Shown piece by piece: positions 7,911 through 13,067 of a stretch of 20,024 nt of DNA. The notes beneath the pieces are model-generated. The model was not told the DNA's origin. It worked only from the letters and a program-made list of their open reading frames with translations, and searched no databases. The translations under genes and the position numbers were made by a program. Numbering within the stretch: position 1 is the first letter of the stretch; the number at the start of each line of letters is the position of its first letter. This DNA is from Oscillospiraceae bacterium (GTDB taxonomy: Bacteria > Bacillota > Clostridia > Oscillospirales > Oscillospiraceae), in assembly GCA_020866945.1 (NCBI GenBank), contig JAJBVW010000005.1, forward strand, positions 1-20,024, given 5' to 3'.

Positions 7911-7927
7911 ACACATTAAACAACAGA

Positions 7928-7963
7928 AGGCCGGTATCAAAACTGCGGTTTTGATACCGGCCT
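7928..7963. terminator. Bidirectional terminator between convergent operons
   Basis: A perfect 16-bp inverted repeat (arms 7928-7943 and 7948-7963) with loop TGCG, followed on the plus strand by CTTTT. It lies 17 bases after the DHHW stop. It is also just past the end of the minus-strand gtrA gene, where the trailing minus-strand sequence is moderately T-rich. It probably stops transcription from both sides. Confidence 0.88.
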
Positions 7964-7968
7964 CTTTT

Positions 7969-7989
7969 CGCCGATGGCGGCGTTTTTTT
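7969..7989 (+). terminator. Second tandem terminator of the surface cassette
   Basis: CGCCG and CGGCG pair over loop ATGG and run directly into seven T residues. The T-run overlaps the stop codon of the convergent gtrA gene. It acts as a back-up to the 16-bp hairpin just upstream and protects gtrA and its operon from antisense transcription. Confidence 0.7.
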
Positions 7990-8428
7990 ATTCTCCTGTC
8001 TTTTTCCGAAAGACAAGGAATTTGGAAATGAAATAGTTGAGAACGATGATCACGACTGTCACGACCACCTTGGCGGCGGCGCCCTCTATGCCGAAAATGG
8101 TCTGGTCAAGGCCCATGCGCATCAGGAGGGGGAGGCCGAACAGCTCCACGGCCCCGGTGGCGAGGCGGCCCGCCGTGAATTTTGCCGCCTCCAGCAGCCA
8201 GGCGGCAAGGCCCCGCCGCTCAGAGCGGAACACCCACAGCTTGTTGGTCACAAAGGCGAAGGCCACGGCGCACACCCAGCTCAGCGCGTTCCCGCCCGTT
8301 GGCGGCAGGCCCAGCGCGCCCACGAACAGCGCATATGTTCCGAGGCTCACCAGAGTGGTCAGGCCGCCGAAGATGAGATAGCTGACCGCCTCGCGGTATT
8401 TTATAAGCAGTGCTTTCAGCTTTTGCAT
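7988..8428 (-). CDS. GtrA family membrane protein
   Basis: A polytopic protein of 146 residues with four membrane helices and the GtrA pattern: SYLIFGGLTTLVSLGTY in helix 1, the FVTNKLWVF motif after helix 2, and a C-terminal NYFISKFLVFRK. GtrA proteins are thought to help move undecaprenyl-phosphate-linked sugars across the membrane for glycosyltransferases that modify surface glycans. The upstream lipoprotein gene ends 13 bases before this ATG, and the large GT-C-like protein is one gene further up, which supports a joint role. A GTG at 8434 would add two residues. Neither start has a clear ribosome site, so translation is probably coupled to the gene before it. It is the last gene of the minus-strand series. 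Confidence 0.88.
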   Translation of the reverse strand: MQKLKALLIKYREAVSYLIFGGLTTLVSLGTYALFVGALGLPPTGGNALSWVCAVAFAFVTNKLWVFRSERRGLAAWLLEAAKFTAGRLATGAVELFGLPLLMRMGLDQTIFGIEGAAAKVVVTVVIIVLNYFISKFLVFRKKTGE

Positions 8429-8441
8429 ACGCACACCGTGG

Positions 8442-8909
8442 TCAGTCGTTCAGATATACCTGATAGACGATTTCCGAATCCTCCGTGCGCAGAGACCAGA
8501 TATAGAACCCGTCATAGAACAGCTGCCCGTCCTCCGCGTTTTTCTGGAGACAGGAGGCGGCGTATTGGGCCTCTGTCGGCTCGCCAATGGCCTCGTAAAG
8601 CTCCTCCACCGTCAGGCCGATGTATTCCAGGGCGGTTTCATAGGCGCTCGTGTCGGTCGCTTCCGCCGCTTCCTCCTCGTCGGCAGTTTCTTCGTCGGCA
8701 GTTGCCTCCGCATCCGTGCTGGAGGAGGCGTACGACTCAAATTCCCTCGCCAGCGCTTCCGCGTCCGATTCCGAGGCGGCCTGCAGCTCCTCTATCGTAG
8801 GGGTGGCGGTGGCCTCCGGCGCGGCTTCTGTTTCCTCCGCTGCGGAGGAGCATCCGGCCAGGGCAAAAAGCGTCCCCAGCGCCAGCAGGACAGATAACAG
8901 TTTCTTCAT
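8442..8909 (-). CDS. Hypothetical lipoprotein with acidic low-complexity linker
   Basis: A 155-residue exported lipoprotein. A short basic start, a hydrophobic core and the lipobox LAGC place the lipidated Cys at position 20. A stretch of Ala, Glu, Thr and Ser (about 22-88) forms an unstructured, strongly acidic linker. A small C-terminal part (about 90-155), with GLTVEELYEAIGEP and FYIWSLRTEDSEIVYQVY, looks folded and is the likely working domain. I do not recognise its family. A GGAGGT lies 7 bases before the ATG. It sits between the GT-C-like protein and GtrA with gaps of 36 and 13 bases, so it is co-expressed and may be an outside partner of that glycan machinery. Confidence 0.8.
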   Translation of the reverse strand: MKKLLSVLLALGTLFALAGCSSAAEETEAAPEATATPTIEELQAASESDAEALAREFESYASSSTDAEATADEETADEEEAAEATDTSAYETALEYIGLTVEELYEAIGEPTEAQYAASCLQKNAEDGQLFYDGFYIWSLRTEDSEIVYQVYLND

Positions 8910-8945
8910 GGGTTTACCTCCAATAAGCTGATAATATGGCGCGTC

Positions 8946-10874
8946 TCAGGGCGCAGTCGCTTCCGCGGCCTCCTGAGATATTTGAAAAATGCTGATGGTT
9001 TCCGACTGATAGATAAGCGGATAATTGTCCGCGAAATAATCATAATCCACGTCGTAGTTTGCGTATTCGCTGCTGCCGATATAGACATAATCCACGCCGT
9101 ACAGGGCGGCGTATTCCTCAAAGGCGTCGCTGTCCGAATACATCAGGGCTACCTGGGCCTCCCGCTCCTGATAGCTGACGCCATGGTAATAGAGATACAG
9201 CCCCGGGCCGCAGAGGATGTTTCGCCCGGTCAGGACGGAGACGGGGTTTGTGTGAACGGTGGCGGTGAGAAACAGGCTGTCCGCCGGGGTGTTTTCCACG
9301 ATAAACTCCGCCGCCTCTGCCTGCTCCCCGGACAGGAGCTGATACTCGCCCACGGCCTCCCGCATCATGGAGAGAATGCCGGAAAAGGTGCCGAGAAACA
9401 CCAGGAGTCCCGCGACGGTTGCCCGGAGCGGGCGGCTTTTCATCTGGCTGAATCCCTCCCAGAGCCAGTCGCAGACCAGAATGTCCGTCAGCATGAACCA
9501 GATATACAGCAGCTTGTTGTTGTCATAGAGGTTCGGCTGGAAGGCCACGACGTTTGCCAGCAGAAACACCGCCGCCGCGCCGATGAACAGGCGGGCCTTC
9601 TCTCCCCGGAGGAAGAACAGCATGGGCCACATGGCAATGAACACTACCCCGCAGTTCACGACCCAGAAGAAGAACCAGTTCCCCTCGGCCACCCAGCCCA
9701 GGTTCCACTGGAGCATATTGCCTCCGCCGACGGAGTCGAACGTCCACAAAATGAGCTGCGGCAGCGCGAGCGCCAGGCATACGGCCCCATATAGCACATA
9801 GTTTTTCACCAAAGCCCTGGCCCGTCCGTCCCGTCGGCATCCGGGCAGCCAGCAGAAAAACCAGGCGGCGGACAGCACCCCCAGCGCCAGAAAGCTGTGG
9901 GTGTGTATCATGGGCATGGCCCCGGCGGTCACGGCCAGGACGAGAAACTCCCGCCGGCCGCCCGTCCCATCGGCAGTCTTTTCCAGGGCGGTGATGAGCA
10001 GGAAGATAGCTGCCAGCACCACGCACCAGCCGGCCATGGTGGTGCGCTGGGGGATAAGCATATCGCATATCACGTTTACCCAGCGGATGTCCATGTCTAC
10101 AAGGTTTGTGGGGGTGGTATAGTACCCGGTGAAAATATCCGAAAAGGAATAGGCCCCGCCGAAGAAATAGCAAAAGCCGAAGCCCCCGTTGCAGGTGAAC
10201 AGCAGCCAGGCCGCCAGGGTAGGGGCCAGGCGCTTGATGAGCTTCCACGCAAGAAGCCAGAAGCCAAAGAACACGCAAAACAGCATCACGAGGCTCGGCA
10301 CGATAACAGACATACGAAGGCTCAGTCCGAAAAACCGCAGGCTCGCGGAGGCCGCGTCCACCAGGAAGGGATAGTCAAGCTGCTGACCGGGGTAGATGCT
10401 GTAGTCCGGCGGGAAGGTCCCCTGCTGGTAAAGGCTCTCGATAAAGCCCAGGTGCATGGCAAGGTCGCCATAGGTGCTCTGCCCTACCCAGAGGCTCCCG
10501 TCCTCCTGCTCCAAAATCACATGGGTGTGGAGCAAATAGGCGCACAGGCACGTTGCCATCAGCGCGAGGAGCAGACCCACCAAATCGCTTTGAGAGGGCT
10601 TTTTCCACGCTGCCGGGGGCTTTATCATGGGCCGCAGCTTCTCCTTTGGCCGCGCAAGCAGCAGCGCGAGGCCCCCGACGGCGGCCAGCGCCAGGGCGGC
10701 GCACTGAGCGGGCAGGGTGAATCCCAGGAAAAAGGCGAACAGGCAGGGCAGCCACATCAGGGCCACGCAGCCGAACACCAGCCCCAGCCAGCATTTCACC
10801 GCTCCCCGCTGCTCCGGGAGAACGCGCCAGGCCAGAGTCAGGCCAAAAAACAGATATACGGCTAACGCGGTCAT
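8946..10874 (-). CDS. Large polytopic membrane protein, probable GT-C fold glycosyltransferase
   Basis: A 642-residue protein with about 11-13 membrane helices in residues 1-520 and a soluble C-terminal region (about 530-642). The first large outside loop holds YGDLAMHLGFIESL (D137, H141) and then LDYPFLVDAASA. An acidic residue in this loop is the usual catalytic site of GT-C transferases that use lipid-linked sugars. Segment MIHTHSFLALG lies in a later loop. The C-terminal part contains LYGVDYVYIGSSEY, of a kind seen in large clostridial membrane glycosyltransferases. GGGAG precedes the ATG. The gene follows rluD by 30 bases and is followed by a lipoprotein and GtrA, so a surface-glycan role is inferred. 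The exact family and donor are not certain. Confidence 0.75.
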   Translation of the reverse strand: MTALAVYLFFGLTLAWRVLPEQRGAVKCWLGLVFGCVALMWLPCLFAFFLGFTLPAQCAALALAAVGGLALLLARPKEKLRPMIKPPAAWKKPSQSDLVGLLLALMATCLCAYLLHTHVILEQEDGSLWVGQSTYGDLAMHLGFIESLYQQGTFPPDYSIYPGQQLDYPFLVDAASASLRFFGLSLRMSVIVPSLVMLFCVFFGFWLLAWKLIKRLAPTLAAWLLFTCNGGFGFCYFFGGAYSFSDIFTGYYTTPTNLVDMDIRWVNVICDMLIPQRTTMAGWCVVLAAIFLLITALEKTADGTGGRREFLVLAVTAGAMPMIHTHSFLALGVLSAAWFFCWLPGCRRDGRARALVKNYVLYGAVCLALALPQLILWTFDSVGGGNMLQWNLGWVAEGNWFFFWVVNCGVVFIAMWPMLFFLRGEKARLFIGAAAVFLLANVVAFQPNLYDNNKLLYIWFMLTDILVCDWLWEGFSQMKSRPLRATVAGLLVFLGTFSGILSMMREAVGEYQLLSGEQAEAAEFIVENTPADSLFLTATVHTNPVSVLTGRNILCGPGLYLYYHGVSYQEREAQVALMYSDSDAFEEYAALYGVDYVYIGSSEYANYDVDYDYFADNYPLIYQSETISIFQISQEAAEATAP

Positions 10875-10904
10875 ACAAAGCTCCCTTCGTTGCAGGTTCT
10901 GTCT

Positions 10905-11825
10905 TTATTCCAGCGGCGGGCCGAGCTTGTCCAGCGCGGTCTGGAACCAATCGGGCAGTTCTGTCCACAGCTCGACGGATTCCCCGGTGGCGGGGTGGAC
11001 AAATTTCAGGCCCCGGGCGTGAAGGCACTGGGTCTCCAGACCCTTGTCCCGGCGGCCGCCGTATACGGTGTCCCCCAGAAGAGGATGGCTGATGTGGGCC
11101 ATGTGCACCCGTATCTGGTGGGTGCGCCCGGTCTCCAGACGGCAGCGGATATAGGTATACCGGCTGTAGCGCGTCAGTACCTCCCAGTGGGTGACGGCGG
11201 GGCGGCTGTTTTTTTCCGTTACCGCCATTTTCTGCCGATTGCGGGGGTCGCGGCCAATGGGGGCGTTCACCGTTCCGGCGTTTTCATGGAGCGGGCCATG
11301 AACGATGGCGTCGTATATTCGAGAGAGGGAGCGATCCTTCAGCTGGGCGGACAGAGCCTCATGCGCCCGGTCGTTTTTCGCGGCGATGATAAGGCCGCTG
11401 GTGTCCTTGTCGATGCGGTGGACGATGCCTGGGCGCATTTCGCCGCCTACCCCGGAGAGGGAAGGCCCGCAGTGGGCCAGCAGCGCGTTCACCAGTGTCC
11501 CGTCCGGGTGGCCGGGAGCGGGGTGAACCACCATGCCCCTGGGCTTGTTCACCACAATAACGTCTCTGTCCTCATAAACTACGTCCAGCGGAATGGCCTG
11601 GGCCTCGGCGCTGGCGGGGGCCGCCTCCGGGATGGTGACGGAAAATACCTCTCCCGCCGCGACCCGGCGGCTCTTTCCCACTGCCGCGCCGTTTATGGTG
11701 ACAAGTCCCTGCTCCAGCAGACGGGCGGCCTGGCTGCGACTGCGGATGTCGGGATGAAAGGCAAGGAGAGCGTCGATCCTGTCCCCGCTCTCCTGTGCTG
11801 TGATCTCTATATGCTTTTCGGTCAT
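10905..11825 (-). CDS. RluA/RluD family 23S rRNA pseudouridine synthase
   Basis: A 306-residue enzyme that converts uridine to pseudouridine in RNA, probably in helix 69 of 23S rRNA if it is a true RluD. An N-terminal S4 RNA-binding domain (about 15-62, with SRSQAARLLEQGLVTING) is followed by the catalytic domain with NKPRGMVVHPAPGH and the signature HRIDKDTSGL, where D139 is the nucleophile. The later motif RLETGRTHQIRVH is also conserved. The start ATG overlaps the last codon of the open frame before it (ATGA), which shows translational coupling to the lspA tail. The place after lspA is the standard one in Firmicutes (ylyB position). The exact RNA target is not proved by sequence. Confidence 0.92.
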   Translation of the reverse strand: MTEKHIEITAQESGDRIDALLAFHPDIRSRSQAARLLEQGLVTINGAAVGKSRRVAAGEVFSVTIPEAAPASAEAQAIPLDVVYEDRDVIVVNKPRGMVVHPAPGHPDGTLVNALLAHCGPSLSGVGGEMRPGIVHRIDKDTSGLIIAAKNDRAHEALSAQLKDRSLSRIYDAIVHGPLHENAGTVNAPIGRDPRNRQKMAVTEKNSRPAVTHWEVLTRYSRYTYIRCRLETGRTHQIRVHMAHISHPLLGDTVYGGRRDKGLETQCLHARGLKFVHPATGESVELWTELPDWFQTALDKLGPPLE

Positions 11826-12154
11826 AGGTCTCTAAATTCGGAGAGTATATCCTCCAGGGAATAGGTCTCCTCTTCCTCCCCGTCCGCCGAGGCGAGGATG
11901 TCGTCTATGTCTCCAAAATCCGGGGTCTCCACGCGGGCCGTCCGCCTGTCGGCGGGCTTTTCGGCCTCTGTAGGTCTGGCGGTCGAGGGGCGTTTGGACG
12001 GCATGGGAATGTCGTATGCCGTCGTCTCCTCCGGCTGCACGGCCCGGACATGACTGCGCGGCTCGTCCAGCGCATCCTCCTGGGCCTTTGCGCGGCGACG
12101 GGGCCGTTCCGGCTCCTCCTCCGGGGCGCTTGGCCTGCGGCGGGGGCGTTCGGG
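11822..12154 (-). pseudogene. Severed C-terminal tail of the lspA frame
   Basis: In-frame continuation of lspA after its TAA, open for 110 codons and ending in TGA that overlaps the rluD start (ATGA). It completes the fourth 14-residue repeat, contains a fifth, and then a basic linker. It closes with an acidic end holding DIDDILASADG and YSLEDILSEFRDL. An internal ATG at 12040 has no evident ribosome site. The kept frame, the repeat register and the overlap with rluD show that the tail was part of one longer protein until recently, or still is if the stop is read through or is an error. Confidence 0.75.
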
Positions 12155-12289
12155 TTATTCCTCTGCGGCTCTTGCACGGAGGCGGGGCTGATAGGGTTCC
12201 TCCTCCGCGAGCCTTGTTCTGCGTCGAGGCTGTTCGGGTTCCTCTTCTGCGGCTCTTGCTCTGTGACGGGGCTGTTCCGATTCCTCCTC
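12080..12289 (-). repeat. Five 42-bp (14-residue) tandem repeats in the lspA C-terminal extension
   Basis: Five units of exactly 14 codons follow one another, with pattern EEE-(P/S)-x-(Q/R)-P-R-x-R then four variable residues. They start at 12289, 12247, 12205, 12163 and 12121 on the minus strand. The units alternate acidic and arginine-rich parts and look disordered. The fourth has TAA in place of its third Glu codon. Tandem repeats of this kind can grow or shrink by slippage. Confidence 0.85.
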
Positions 12290-12937
12290 CGGGACGGCGT
12301 CGTCTACCACGGCGCCAAAGCCCCATTCGGCGAAGGGGTCATCCGGGTCGGCCAGACGCAGCTCATCCTCCAGGGTTCTATGCTCGCCCCTGTGCGGGAT
12401 GCGGGAATAGAGCAGCTCCTTGGCCTCCTTCTCCTCCCTGCGGCGGCGGGCCGCCGGGGACTCGTTGGCAGTGCGCACGGCCTCCGGCTCCTTATATACA
12501 ATGACGTGTATGCAAAACAGAATGCCGCAGACGGTGATGAACATATCCGCCACATTGAACACGGCGAAGTTCATAAACTCCAGCTCGAACATATCCACCA
12601 CATAGCCATACAGCACGCGGTCGATGCAGTTGCCCAGGGCGCCTGCCATAATCAGCACCGCCGTCCATTTGGCGAACGAGGTGTGGATGATCTCCATGCT
12701 GATGAGGACGATGATAGCGATGACGAATGCCAGCGATACCACCACCAGCAGCCATCTGGCATTTTCCAGAATGCTGAAGGCCGCCCCGTAGTTATGGACG
12801 TTGGTCAGGTGGACAACGCCGGGAATCAGGGTCACGCACTCGTCCCCGATGGCGTCCAGCAGGATATTTTTGGTTGTCCAGAACTTCACCGCCTGGTCAA
12901 AAATAAGCACCAGCACGGTAGCGATCGCATAGATCAC
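12155..12937 (-). CDS. lspA: Lipoprotein signal peptidase (signal peptidase II) with charged extension, stop-truncated
   Basis: Membrane aspartyl peptidase that removes the signal peptide from lipoproteins after lipidation. Its clients would include the lipoproteins of this window. Residues 1 to about 150 form the standard four-helix domain, with FDQAVKFW, NVHNYGAAFS, GALGNCIDR, YGYVVDM and FNVADM. The two catalytic aspartates are those of VVDM and VADM (about D115 and D131). GTG at 12937 is taken as the start because GGAGGG lies 7 bases upstream; the ATG at 12979 has no ribosome site and adds 14 unlikely residues. The catalytic domain is of normal length, but a charged cytoplasmic extension follows that ends at a TAA inside a tandem repeat (260 residues in all). 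The enzyme should still work. The stop and the tail are described separately. Confidence 0.92.
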   Translation of the reverse strand: MIYAIATVLVLIFDQAVKFWTTKNILLDAIGDECVTLIPGVVHLTNVHNYGAAFSILENARWLLVVVSLAFVIAIIVLISMEIIHTSFAKWTAVLIMAGALGNCIDRVLYGYVVDMFELEFMNFAVFNVADMFITVCGILFCIHVIVYKEPEAVRTANESPAARRRREEKEAKELLYSRIPHRGEHRTLEDELRLADPDDPFAEWGFGAVVDDAVPEEESEQPRHRARAAEEEPEQPRRRTRLAEEEPYQPRLRARAAEE

Positions 12938-12944
12938 TGTGGTT

Positions 12945-12950
12945 CCCTCC
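12945..12950 (-). promoter_or_regulatory. Ribosome binding site that fixes the lspA start
   Basis: GGAGGG on the minus strand, 7 bases before the GTG at 12937. It selects this GTG over the ATG at 12979. Confidence 0.75.
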
Positions 12951-13028
12951 TCGGTTTTTATAGGGCCATATATGCCCATCTCTTATAAGAGGAATATTTT
13001 TATGCGCAGAAAGCCTTGCTGCCCTTTA

Positions 13029-13061
13029 TTTGGGCTAAAAAGCAGCGCTTTTTAGCCCAAA
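13029..13061. repeat. Perfect 15-bp inverted repeat between ileS and lspA
   Basis: Arms TTTGGGCTAAAAAGC (13029-13043) and its exact reverse complement (13047-13061) with a 3-base spacer. It starts 6 bases after the ileS stop on the minus strand. No T-run follows on either strand, so it is not a classical terminator. It may still cause partial termination, mark an RNA end or stabilise the upstream ileS message. Confidence 0.75.
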
Positions 13062-13067
13062 GGTAAT

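Noticed and set aside
9897..10865. Plus-strand open frame opposite the GT-C-like gene
   Set aside because: Its product is rich in Gly, His, Gln and Arg in a pattern typical of reverse-strand reading of membrane protein codons, with no ribosome site.
11822..12154. A frameshift as the cause of the lspA break
   Set aside because: The tail is in the same frame as the upstream part and the repeat register is kept; only a substitution to a stop codon is needed.
12080..12289. The 42-bp repeats as a CRISPR array or mobile element
   Set aside because: The units follow one another without spacers and code for protein repeats in frame with lspA.
12050..12988. Plus-strand open frame opposite lspA, which also crosses the internal stop
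   Set aside because: The minus-strand frame has clear signal peptidase motifs. The plus-strand product matches no pattern and only reflects the repeat composition.
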